DNA of 64,000 nt, from contig NZ_LT962687.1 of the NCBI RefSeq assembly GCF_900199635.1, positions 1,907,501 to 1,971,500 of the forward strand. The letters run 5' to 3'. The notes beneath the pieces were generated by a model that worked only from the letters and a program-made list of their open reading frames with translations, searched no databases and was not told the DNA's origin. Position 1 is the first letter of the stretch, and every line of letters starts with the position of its first letter. Source of the stretch: Anaerotruncus massiliensis (ex Togo et al. 2026) (GTDB lineage: Bacteria > Bacillota > Clostridia > Oscillospirales > Ruminococcaceae). Shown here in pieces: positions 1 through 7,062 of this stretch. A program made the position numbers and the translations under genes.

Positions 1-60
1 GCGATGTACCGGTACGGCAGCGCGGTCGCGGACGCGGTCGTCCAGTACTTCGCCTCCTGA
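1..60 (+). CDS. C-terminal fragment, possibly DNA cytosine methyltransferase
   Basis: Only the last 19 residues of a plus-strand gene are in the window, read from base 1 and ending with TGA at 58-60. The residues AMYRYGSAVADAVV resemble the conserved C-terminal motif (YRxxGNAV followed by a hydrophobic stretch) of C5-cytosine methyltransferases. The gene is cut by the window edge and is followed directly by a strong terminator. The identification rests on one short motif and is tentative. Confidence 0.4.
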   Translation, partial: AMYRYGSAVADAVVQYFAS

Positions 61-67
61 ACGTATC

Positions 68-103
68 AAAAAGCGCCCGGCCTCAACGGCCGGGCGCTTT
101 TTT
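68..103. terminator. Bidirectional intrinsic terminator
   Basis: A perfect GC-rich stem (AGCGCCCGGCC with its complement, 6-base loop) is flanked by A5 on one side and T6 on the other. It can stop both the plus-strand gene ending at 60 and the minus-strand gene ending at 103. Confidence 0.9.
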
Positions 104-528
104 CACCCCTCCACGGGGAAGTCCTCCGAATGGAAGCTGCTGTAGTACCGCCCCGAAAACGCGGTGAAGTGCAGGACGCAGTAGTCGGGATCGTCCACCC
201 CGCCGGGATAGTACCGCTCGTCCCCCTCCCGCCAGATCTCCGCCTTGATTTCCGGGCTTGTGAGCACCTCCATATGCCCCTTGAGCATCACCCCGCGGAA
301 GAACCGGCGGTCGCAGAAGTAGGCGCACGCCTTTGGGTTTTCCCGGTAGTGTGCGGCGCGCATCGAGGAGGTGTTGGAGGTGAACCACAGCTCGCGGACG
401 CCCTCGCGGCGGCGGGGCGGGAGCATCGCCTTCATCTCGGGGAAGCCCTCGCCGTCGACCGAGCCGATGTAGGAGACGCCCGCGCGGTCGATGAGATTTC
501 CGATCGTCTGGACGGGATCACGCATCAT
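103..528 (-). CDS. Pyridoxamine 5'-phosphate oxidase family protein (FMN-binding split barrel)
   Basis: The protein is 141 residues, the usual length for small flavin-binding split-barrel proteins of the PNPOx-like superfamily. It starts MMRDPVQTIGNLI and has the typical order of strands: SYIGSVDGEGFPEMKAM, then LWFTSNTSSMRAAHYRENP, then ACAYFCDRRFFRGVMLKGHMEV. Relatives bind FMN or F420 or act as general stress proteins; the substrate here is unknown. Its ATG overlaps the stop of the upstream ybaK-type gene in an ATGA, so the two are translationally coupled. Family assignment is firm, function open. Confidence 0.85.
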   Translation of the reverse strand: MMRDPVQTIGNLIDRAGVSYIGSVDGEGFPEMKAMLPPRRREGVRELWFTSNTSSMRAAHYRENPKACAYFCDRRFFRGVMLKGHMEVLTSPEIKAEIWREGDERYYPGGVDDPDYCVLHFTAFSGRYYSSFHSEDFPVEG

Positions 529-1010
529 ACCGACGTCTCCTCCCAGCCCTTGCAGACGTCGACCCAGCCCGCCGCGCCGGAATAGTCCTCCAGCTCGGCG
601 CAGGTGAGCTCGATGGCGGAATTGCCGCTGCCCGCCGCCGGGAAGACGGTTTCAAACCGCTTCATCGACACGTCCAGGTAGGTCTTTACCGTTTCGTTCT
701 CGATCGCGAAGGGGCAGACGCCGCCGACCGCGTGCCCGGTGAGGGCGAGCGCGTCCTCGGGCGGAAGCATCGACGCCTTCATGGAGAACTGGTCCTTAAA
801 CTTGCGGTTGTCGATGCGCGCGTCGCCCGCCATGACGATCAGGACGCACCCCTCCGGGCTCTTGAAGGAGAGGGTCTTGGCGATGCGCGCGGGGATGACG
901 CCGACCGCCTGCGCGGCCAGCTCGACGGTGGCGCTTGAAACCGGGAACTCCAGGACGTCCCCGCCGCGCCCGCGCGCGGCAAAGAACGCCCGTACCTTTT
1001 CGATGGACAT
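525..1010 (-). CDS. YbaK/EbsC-type aminoacyl-tRNA deacylase
   Basis: The 161-residue protein matches the YbaK/prolyl-tRNA-synthetase associated domain, which hydrolyses mischarged tRNAs such as Cys-tRNA(Pro). Family hallmarks are the N-terminal FPVSSATVELAAQAVG, the lysine of ARIAKTLSFKS, and the late GGVCPFAI segment. The open frame extends upstream, but the ATG at 1010 is chosen because GGAGG lies 9 bases before it and because the family starts there. A terminator-like hairpin ends immediately before this ribosome site (see 1025-1058). The gene is coupled to the downstream flavin-barrel gene by an ATGA overlap. Confidence 0.88.
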   Translation of the reverse strand: MSIEKVRAFFAARGRGGDVLEFPVSSATVELAAQAVGVIPARIAKTLSFKSPEGCVLIVMAGDARIDNRKFKDQFSMKASMLPPEDALALTGHAVGGVCPFAIENETVKTYLDVSMKRFETVFPAAGSGNSAIELTCAELEDYSGAAGWVDVCKGWEETSV

Positions 1011-1024
1011 TTGCACATTCCTCC

Positions 1025-1058
1025 AAAAAAGGTTGGGCGGAAAAATTTCCGCCCAACC
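1025..1058 (-). terminator. Terminator hairpin abutting the ybaK ribosome site (attenuator candidate)
   Basis: On the minus strand a perfect 10-bp stem (GGTTGGGCGG with its complement, 8-base loop) is followed by T6. The T tract is followed at once by GGAGG, the ribosome site of the gene starting at 1010. There is no room for a promoter between them, so any transcript of that gene must pass this terminator. No T-box or known riboswitch motif was recognised upstream. Confidence 0.75.
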
Positions 1059-1118
1059 GGCTGATGTTGTTTTCGCGCGTCCGCCCTTCCGCTCCCCATC
1101 GCACGGGCCGCGTGCACG

Positions 1119-1176
1119 GACAGGCGGCGGCGCCGCGCCTGATAAAAGTTTTCGCCAGGCCTTTTTCAAAAGGCCG
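1119..1176. repeat. Dispersed repeat R5, copy A
   Basis: This intergenic stretch is related to 47844-47903. Both hold GACAGGC, then GCCTGAT(A/T)AAAGT, then a hairpin. The hairpin stem is GGCCTTTT/AAAAGGCC here (1158-1175) and GCGCTTTC/GAAAGCGC in the other copy, so the pairing is kept while the bases differ. It lies between the ACT gene and the ybaK-type gene. Confidence 0.65.
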
Positions 1177-1214
1177 ACCAAAAAATGCCCGTAACTCTAA
1201 AAATGCCCGTAACC

Positions 1215-1640
1215 CTAATACACGTCCTCGCCGCTGAGGATGGGGATGCCGTGGTCGCGCAGGACCTTTTCGGCGGCGTCGTTGTCGGCGACGCGCAGGA
1301 TGACGTAGGCGGTCTTCTCGGCGTGGCTGACGAAGGCGTACATGTACTCCACGTCCATGCCCGCCTCGCGCAGGATGTTGAGCGCCTCCGCGAGACCGCC
1401 GGGGCGGTCCTCGATGCCGACGCCGATGACGCTCGTCTGGGAGACGGTGAAACCCTGCTCCTTGAGGGCGCTTTCGGCGCGGGAGGGATGGTCGACGATG
1501 AGGCGCAGGATGCCGAAATTGGTGGTGTCGGCGATCGAGAGGGCGCGGATGTTGATTTCCCGGCCGCTGAGGACGTCGGTGATCTCCGAAAGCCTGCCCG
1601 GCTGGTTCTCGACAAAGACGGAAAGCTGCTTGATAACCAT
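1215..1640 (-). CDS. Tandem ACT-domain protein
   Basis: This 141-residue protein consists of two ACT domains (about residues 2-68 and 69-138); NQPGRLSEITDVLSG and DRPGGLAEALNILREAGM are the typical ligand-loop signatures. ACT domains bind small ligands, usually amino acids. The gene is last in an operon with arylpyruvate oxidoreductase and two arylacetate-CoA ligases, so it probably senses an aromatic amino acid or its product; that role is inferred. The ATG at 1640 is preferred over an in-frame GTG three codons upstream. Neither start has a strong ribosome site. Confidence 0.85.
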   Translation of the reverse strand: MVIKQLSVFVENQPGRLSEITDVLSGREINIRALSIADTTNFGILRLIVDHPSRAESALKEQGFTVSQTSVIGVGIEDRPGGLAEALNILREAGMDVEYMYAFVSHAEKTAYVILRVADNDAAEKVLRDHGIPILSGEDVY

Positions 1641-1732
1641 ATTACACACCCATTCTGCCGCTGTGCCGGCGTTAGTTTGACGATAATGCCCAAAAATCCG
1701 GGAAGAAGCTTCCCTTTCTTATGCCAATTATA

Positions 1733-3037
1733 TCATACCAGATGGCGTTTGTCGATAACGCGTTTCGCCTTTCCTTCGCTGCGCTCGATCGTTTTGGGCG
1801 AGACGAGGTGCACGTGGACGGCGAGCCCGAGCATCGACTTGAAGCCGTCGACGAGCTGTTTCTCGCGGCGGGAGATGTCCTTGACGGTGTCGCCGAACAT
1901 CGCGCCCGTCATCTCGACGTAGACGTCGAGGGTGTCGCTGTTCTTGACGCGGTCGACGACGATCTGGTAGTTGGCCGGATAGCCGTGGTTCATGAGCACC
2001 GTCTCGATCTGGGACGGGAAGACGTTGACGCCGCGGATGATGAGCATGTCGTCGCTGCGGCCCATCGGCTTGGACATCTTGACGTGGGTGCGTCCGCAGG
2101 AGCAGGGCTCGCGGGTGAGCACGCAGATGTCGCGGGTGCGGTAGCGGAGCATCGGGAAGGCCTTCTTGGTGATGCTCGTGAAGACGAGCTCGCCCTTGGA
2201 GCCCTCGGGGAGCACCTCGCCGGTGTCGGGGTCGATAATCTCGGCGATGAAGTGGTCCTCGTTGATGTGCATGCCCGTCTGCTCGGCGCACTCGAAGGAG
2301 ACGCCGGGGCCGGAGAGCTCGGTGAGGCCGTAGATGTCATATGCCCTGATGCCGAGCTTCTTTTCGATGTCGCGGCGCATCTCCTGGGTCCACGCCTCGG
2401 CGCCGAAGATGCCCGCCTTGAGCGGGATCTCCTCCGGGCTGATGCCCATCTCCTCGAACGTCTCGCCGATGAAGGCGGCGTAGGAGGGGGTGCAGCAGAG
2501 GATGGTGGCGCCCAGGTCCTGGATGAACTGGATCTGCCGCGCGGTGTTGCCGGAGGACATGGGCAGCGTGAGGCACCCCACCTTGTGGGAGCCGCCGTTG
2601 AGGCCGGGGCCGCCGGTGAAGAGGCCGTAGCCGTAGGAGACCTGCACCACGTCGCTGCGGGTGCCGCCCGCGGCCACGATTGCGCGGGCGCAGCAGTCCT
2701 CCCACAGGTCGATGTCGTCCTGGGTGTAGAAGGCGACGACCCGCTTGCCGGTGGTGCCGCTCGTCGACTGGATGCGCACCGCGTCCTCACGCGGAACGGC
2801 GAGCAGTCCGTAGGGGTAGGCGTCGCGCAGGTCCGCCTTGGTCAAAAAGGGCAGCTTGCAAAGGTCGTCAACGGATTTGATGTCCGAGGGCTTGATCCCC
2901 TTCTCGTCCATCTTCCTGCGGTAGAACTCCACGTTTTTGTAGGCGTGTTCGACCGTTTCGACGAGGCGCTCGTCCTGCCAGGCTCTGATCTGCTCGCGGG
3001 AGGCGCACTCGATTTCGGGCTGGTAGTAGTTTGGCAA
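1733..3037 (-). CDS. paaK: Phenylacetate-CoA ligase (first paralogue)
   Basis: The 434-residue protein belongs to the PaaK branch of the adenylate-forming ligases: arylacetate + ATP + CoA gives arylacetyl-CoA + AMP + PPi. The P-loop STSGTTGK is at residues 91-98, the YGLTE adenylation motif follows mid-protein, and GRSDDMLIIRGVNVFPSQIE marks the C-terminal hinge. The start is a TTG at 3037 with AAAGGA 10 bases upstream; no in-frame ATG is nearby. It lies 34 bases after iorB. With the oxidoreductase it could activate arylacetates or, run backwards, conserve energy from arylacetyl-CoA. Exact substrate unknown. Confidence 0.9.
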   Translation of the reverse strand: MPNYYQPEIECASREQIRAWQDERLVETVEHAYKNVEFYRRKMDEKGIKPSDIKSVDDLCKLPFLTKADLRDAYPYGLLAVPREDAVRIQSTSGTTGKRVVAFYTQDDIDLWEDCCARAIVAAGGTRSDVVQVSYGYGLFTGGPGLNGGSHKVGCLTLPMSSGNTARQIQFIQDLGATILCCTPSYAAFIGETFEEMGISPEEIPLKAGIFGAEAWTQEMRRDIEKKLGIRAYDIYGLTELSGPGVSFECAEQTGMHINEDHFIAEIIDPDTGEVLPEGSKGELVFTSITKKAFPMLRYRTRDICVLTREPCSCGRTHVKMSKPMGRSDDMLIIRGVNVFPSQIETVLMNHGYPANYQIVVDRVKNSDTLDVYVEMTGAMFGDTVKDISRREKQLVDGFKSMLGLAVHVHLVSPKTIERSEGKAKRVIDKRHLV

Positions 3038-3071
3038 AGGAATCCATTCCTTTCTGTCATTAAGATTGGGA

Positions 3072-3653
3072 TCACGCGGTATGGTTCCGGCCGAGCGCGA
3101 ACGCGCGGCGGTTGAGCTCCAGGAATTTCGCGGGCACGCAGGCCTCGAGCGACGCCTGCCACGCCTCCTCGGGGATGTCGAGCAGGGTGGAGAGCACCCC
3201 CATCAGCACGACGTTGACCGCCTTGGCGCTGCCGGCCTGTTCGGCCAGCGAGAGGGCGTCGACCGCCAGCAGGTTCGCGCCGGTGGCGGCGAGCTTTTCG
3301 AGGACGCCGTCGGGATATTGAGCCGCGCCGGTGATGACCGGCATCGGGTCGATGCGCTGGTCGTTGACGATGAGCCGTCCGCCCTCCTTCAGGTAGGGCA
3401 GCCAGCGGGCGGCCTCGAGCCGCTCAAAGGAGACGACCGCATCGGCCTCCCCCTCGGAGACGATGGGGGAATAGACCTTGTCGCCGTAGCGCACATAGGT
3501 GACGACGGAACCGCCGCGCTGGCTCATGCCGTGCACCTCGGAGACCTTGACGTCGAACCCGCGCGAGAGCAGCACGTTGCCGAGCAGCTTGGAGGCGAGC
3601 AGCGAGCCCTGCCCGCCGACCCCCACGATCATGACGCTTTTTACGTTTGCCAT
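3072..3653 (-). CDS. iorB: Indolepyruvate:ferredoxin oxidoreductase, beta subunit
   Basis: This is the 193-residue gamma/beta-type subunit of the 2-oxoacid:ferredoxin oxidoreductase family. The start has IVGVGGQGSLLASKLLG, followed by VHGMSQRGGSVVTYVRYG, both typical of IorB. The ATG at 3653 shares one base with the iorA stop (TGATG) and has GGAGGT 9 bases upstream; the open frame extends 15 codons further but inside iorA. IorB works only with IorA in the cytoplasm, passing electrons from arylpyruvate decarboxylation to ferredoxin. Confidence 0.93.
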   Translation of the reverse strand: MANVKSVMIVGVGGQGSLLASKLLGNVLLSRGFDVKVSEVHGMSQRGGSVVTYVRYGDKVYSPIVSEGEADAVVSFERLEAARWLPYLKEGGRLIVNDQRIDPMPVITGAAQYPDGVLEKLAATGANLLAVDALSLAEQAGSAKAVNVVLMGVLSTLLDIPEEAWQASLEACVPAKFLELNRRAFALGRNHTA

Positions 3654-5398
3654 CAGCCCTGCACCTCCGCGGAAGATTTCAGCGCGCCGAACGCGCACAT
3701 TTTTTCACACAGCCCGCAGCCGACGCAGAGGGTCTGGTCGACGGTGACGTGGCCCTCCGCCGCGCTGATCGCGGGGCAGCCGATCCTCATGCAGGCCTTG
3801 CAGTTTTTGCACTTCTCCACGTCCACGGTGAGCGGCGGGTTGTGCTTCACATATTTGAGCAGCGCGCAGGGCCGCCGGGTGACGATCACCGACGGCTCGT
3901 CGGCGGCGAGCTCCTCCTTGATCACGGTCTCAAGCTCCTTCAGCTCGTTCGGGTCGACGACGCGCACCCGCCTGACGCCCGCCGCCTCGCAGATCTTCTC
4001 GATCGAAACCTGCGGGGTGGGCTGGTTTTTGAGCGTGAGGCCGGTCGTCGGGTTCTGCTGGTGGCCGGTCATGCCGGTGATCGAGTTGTCGAGCACGATC
4101 ACCGTCGAGTTGCCGCGGTTATAGGTGATGTCGATGAGCCCGGTGATGCCCGAGTGCATGAAGGTGCTGTCGCCGATGACCGCGACGGATTTTTGGGCCG
4201 AGTCGCCGCCGCGCGCGGTGTTGAAACCGTGCAGCCCGGAGATCGACGCGCCCATGCAGACGGTCGTGTCGAGCGCCCCGAGCGGGGGCAGCGCGCCGAG
4301 GGTGTAGCAGCCGATGTCGCCGCTGACCATCACGCCGAGCTTGTGCAGCGTGTAGAAGAGGCCGCGGTGAGGGCAGCCGGGGCAAAGCACGGGCGGGCGC
4401 ACGGGCACCGCTTCGCCGAAGGAGAGCCCGCCGGGGACCTCCCCGCCGAACGCCTTGGCGACCATCCGCTGGGAATACTCCCCGCAGAGGCCGAGACGGT
4501 CCTTGCCGCCGTCGACCCGCACGCCGTTCGCGCGGCAGAAGGTCTCGATGACCGGGTCGTGCTCCTCGACCACGTAGAGGGTCTTCACCTTCGCGGCGAA
4601 ATCCCGGATGAGCTTCGCGGGCAGCGGGTTCACAAGCCCGAGCTTGAGGACGCTCGCGGCGGGGAACGCCTCCTTCACATACTGGTAGCAGGTGCCCGAG
4701 GTGATGAAGCCGACCTCCGCGTCCCCCATCTCCACCCGGTTGAGCGGGGTGGTCTCGGCGAACTCCGCGAGCTTTTTCATCCGCTCCTCGACAAAGACAT
4801 GCCGCCCGACCGCGTTGGCGGGCATCATGACATATTTTTTCGGGTTCTTCTCATAGGCCTTCAGCGGGTATTCGGTGCGCTCCTTCGGCTCCACGATGCT
4901 CTGGGAGTGGGCGATGCGGGTGCAGGTGCGGAAGATGACCGGCGTGTCGAACGTCTCGGAGATCTCGTACGCCGCCGCCACGAGGTCGATGCAGTCCTTT
5001 GAATCGGCGGGCTCGACCATCGGCAGCTTGGCCGCGATCGCGTAGTGGCGGGAATCCTGCTCGTTCTGGGAGGAATGCATGCCCGGGTCGTCCGCCACGC
5101 CGATGACCATGCCGGCGTTCACGCCGGTGTAGGAGGCGGTAAAGAGCGGATCGGCCGCGACGTTGAGGCCCACGTGCTTCATCGCGCAGAAGGAGCGCGC
5201 GCCGCCGATGGCCGCGCCGAGCGTCGCCTCCATGGCGACCTTCTCGTTGGGGGCCCACTCGGCGTAGATCTCGTCGTACTCGCTCGCGTACTCGGAGATC
5301 TCGGTGGAGGGGGTGCCGGGATAGCTCGAGACGAACCGGCAGCCTGCCTCGAAGAGTCCTCTGGCAACCGCCTGGTTGCCAAGCATCAGCTGTTTCAT
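3653..5398 (-). CDS. iorA: Indolepyruvate:ferredoxin oxidoreductase, alpha subunit
   Basis: The 581-residue thiamine-diphosphate subunit converts indolepyruvate and related arylpyruvates with CoA and ferredoxin to arylacetyl-CoA and CO2. It has the N-terminal pyrimidine-binding domain (SSYPGTPSTEI), the TPP-binding region (CPGCPHRG, then GDIGCYTLG and GDSTFMHSG), and two C-terminal 4Fe-4S sites (CKNCKACMRIGCP and CVGCGLCEKMC). The length is normal. AAAGGAG stands 7 bases before the ATG. It follows the second ligase by 28 bases and overlaps iorB, so the three are one transcript. It implies fermentation of Trp, Phe or Tyr after transamination. Confidence 0.95.
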   Translation of the reverse strand: MKQLMLGNQAVARGLFEAGCRFVSSYPGTPSTEISEYASEYDEIYAEWAPNEKVAMEATLGAAIGGARSFCAMKHVGLNVAADPLFTASYTGVNAGMVIGVADDPGMHSSQNEQDSRHYAIAAKLPMVEPADSKDCIDLVAAAYEISETFDTPVIFRTCTRIAHSQSIVEPKERTEYPLKAYEKNPKKYVMMPANAVGRHVFVEERMKKLAEFAETTPLNRVEMGDAEVGFITSGTCYQYVKEAFPAASVLKLGLVNPLPAKLIRDFAAKVKTLYVVEEHDPVIETFCRANGVRVDGGKDRLGLCGEYSQRMVAKAFGGEVPGGLSFGEAVPVRPPVLCPGCPHRGLFYTLHKLGVMVSGDIGCYTLGALPPLGALDTTVCMGASISGLHGFNTARGGDSAQKSVAVIGDSTFMHSGITGLIDITYNRGNSTVIVLDNSITGMTGHQQNPTTGLTLKNQPTPQVSIEKICEAAGVRRVRVVDPNELKELETVIKEELAADEPSVIVTRRPCALLKYVKHNPPLTVDVEKCKNCKACMRIGCPAISAAEGHVTVDQTLCVGCGLCEKMCAFGALKSSAEVQG

Positions 5399-5426
5399 AT
5401 ATGTACTCCTTTAATGAATTACTTAT

Positions 5427-6719
5427 TCAGCGCAGGTCGACGACCCGCTTGGCCTTGCCCTGGAACCGCTCGATCGTCTTGGGCTGCACGAGGGTGACCT
5501 TCGCGTCGATGCCCAGAACGGTGCGCAGTTTGGCGTGGATCGTCTCCTGGAGCTTTTCGAGGTCGGACCACCGCTCGAGCAGCGAGCCGTCGATCAATTC
5601 GACCTTGACCTCGAGCGTGTCGGTGTAGCCCTCATGCCGCACATAGAGCATGTAGTGCGGGCTGATCTGGCTCATCGGCATGAGCACGCTCTCGATCTGG
5701 GAGGGGAACACGTTGACGCCCTTGACCTTGATCATGTCGTCGCTGCGGCCCATGATCTTGTCCATGCGGGCGGTCGTGCGGCCGCATCTGCAGGGGGCGT
5801 AGGTCACGCGGGAGAGGTCGCGGGTGCGGTAGCGCAGCAGAGGCAGCGCCTCCTTGGTCAGCGTCGTGATGACCAGCTCGCCGACCTCGCCCTCCGCCTT
5901 TTCCTCGAGGGTGTCGGGGTCGACCACCTCGGTGAAGAAGTGGTCCTCGTTGATATGTAAGCCGTCGCGGAATTCGCATTCGCCCGAGACCCCCGGGCCG
6001 ATGAGCTCGCTCATGCCGTAGTTGTCGGTGGCGAAGAGTCCGAGCTTCTGCTCGATCTTCGCCCGCATCTCGGGGGTGCTGCCCTCCGAGCCGAAGAGGC
6101 CGATGCGCAGCTTGAAATCATCCGGCCCGTAGCCGAGCTCGGCGGCCAGCTCCCCGAGGTAGAGCGCGTAGGTGGGGGTGGCGATCAGCGTCGTGGTGCC
6201 GAAATCCTTCATCAGCATGATCTGCTTTTCCGAATTGCCGGAGGAGGAGGGCACGACCGAGGCGCCCAGCCGCTCGAGGCCGTAGTGCAGGCCGAGCGCG
6301 CCGGTGAAGAGGCCGTAGCCGAAGCAGATCTGCGCGATGTCCTCGTCGTTCACGCCCGCGGCGGCGATGAGGCGCGCCATAATCTCGCTCCACATGTCGA
6401 GGTCGTTTTTCGTGTATCCGACGACGGTGGGCTTGCCGGTGGTGCCGCTCGACGCGTGGATGCGCACGACCTTTTTCTGCGGCACCGCGAAGAGGCCGAA
6501 GGGGTAGTTGTCGCGCAGGTCGTCCTTGGTCGTCGGCGGGATATACTTGATGTCGGAGAGGGCTTTGAATTTGTCGGGGTCGAACCCGGCCGCGTCAAAC
6601 CGATCGTGGTAGAGCTTCACGTTGTCGTAGCAGTATCGCACGATGTGCTTCATCCGCTCCAGCTGGAGCGCCTCGATCTGCTTTCGCGGCATCGTTTCGG
6701 CTTCCCGGTTGTAGATCAT
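5427..6719 (-). CDS. paaK: Phenylacetate-CoA ligase (second paralogue)
   Basis: This 430-residue ligase is a clear paralogue of the one at 1733-3037, with ASSGTTGK at residues 89-96, YGMSELIGPG and GRSDDMIKVKGVNVFPSQIE. It is the first gene of the operon and has its own sigma-A promoter. The ATG at 6719 is preferred to a GTG four codons earlier because AAGG is well placed before it. The two ligases bracket iorAB and probably differ in acyl preference (phenyl, hydroxyphenyl or indolyl), which sequence alone cannot settle. Confidence 0.9.
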   Translation of the reverse strand: MIYNREAETMPRKQIEALQLERMKHIVRYCYDNVKLYHDRFDAAGFDPDKFKALSDIKYIPPTTKDDLRDNYPFGLFAVPQKKVVRIHASSGTTGKPTVVGYTKNDLDMWSEIMARLIAAAGVNDEDIAQICFGYGLFTGALGLHYGLERLGASVVPSSSGNSEKQIMLMKDFGTTTLIATPTYALYLGELAAELGYGPDDFKLRIGLFGSEGSTPEMRAKIEQKLGLFATDNYGMSELIGPGVSGECEFRDGLHINEDHFFTEVVDPDTLEEKAEGEVGELVITTLTKEALPLLRYRTRDLSRVTYAPCRCGRTTARMDKIMGRSDDMIKVKGVNVFPSQIESVLMPMSQISPHYMLYVRHEGYTDTLEVKVELIDGSLLERWSDLEKLQETIHAKLRTVLGIDAKVTLVQPKTIERFQGKAKRVVDLR

Positions 6720-6798
6720 GATTACCTTCACTCCGTTTCCTTTTGCGGCGTCGCCGCCGGGCGCTTTAACGCATTTATCCGTTAAACCCTATTGTTTT

Positions 6799-6827
6799 AT
6801 CATACTGCGATCCGCTTCCAAAATCAA
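6799..6827 (-). promoter_or_regulatory. Sigma-A promoter of the arylpyruvate operon
   Basis: On the minus strand TTGATT (6822-6827), a 17-base spacer and TATGAT (6799-6804) stand about 80 bases before the first ligase ATG. Spacing is ideal and both boxes match the consensus at four or five positions. Confidence 0.75.
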
Positions 6828-6949
6828 GCCTTCCGCCATCTTTTTTTCACTTCTTTCCCCGCCGGGCGGACATTTTTCCCCAAAATGCCGCCCCGACGGC
6901 CGGGCCCCGGCGGTTTTCCCGCCAGCGGCGGGAAACTTTTTCCCCGGCG

Positions 6950-6979
6950 GGAATAATTTTCATGCGGTGGCCCACGCTA
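6950..6979 (+). promoter_or_regulatory. Possible sigma-G-type (forespore) promoter
   Basis: GGAATA (6950-6955), 17 bases, then CACGCTA (6973-6979) resembles the sigma-G pattern TGAATA-N17/18-CATACTA. It is placed 30 bases before the leader peptide at 7009. The match is partial, and no sigma-A promoter was seen in this 289-base gap. Confidence 0.35.
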
Positions 6980-7008
6980 GGAATAAGAAGTCGAAGGAGC
7001 GTGGTCAT

Positions 7009-7062
7009 ATGGGAACAGTCGTCAAACGGGCGGTCCGCCGCGCGGGGGTGAAAAAGCCGTGA
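7009..7062 (+). CDS. 17-residue basic leader peptide
   Basis: A strong ribosome site (AAGGAG, 9-base spacing) precedes ATG and the peptide MGTVVKRAVRRAGVKKP. Its TGA stop (7060-7062) overlaps the GTG start of the FAD/Rieske gene (7059-7061). The downstream gene has only a GGGGGTG element inside this frame, so its translation is probably coupled to reading the leader. The peptide has six Lys/Arg residues; no attenuator hairpin was seen. Confidence 0.55.
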   Translation: MGTVVKRAVRRAGVKKP

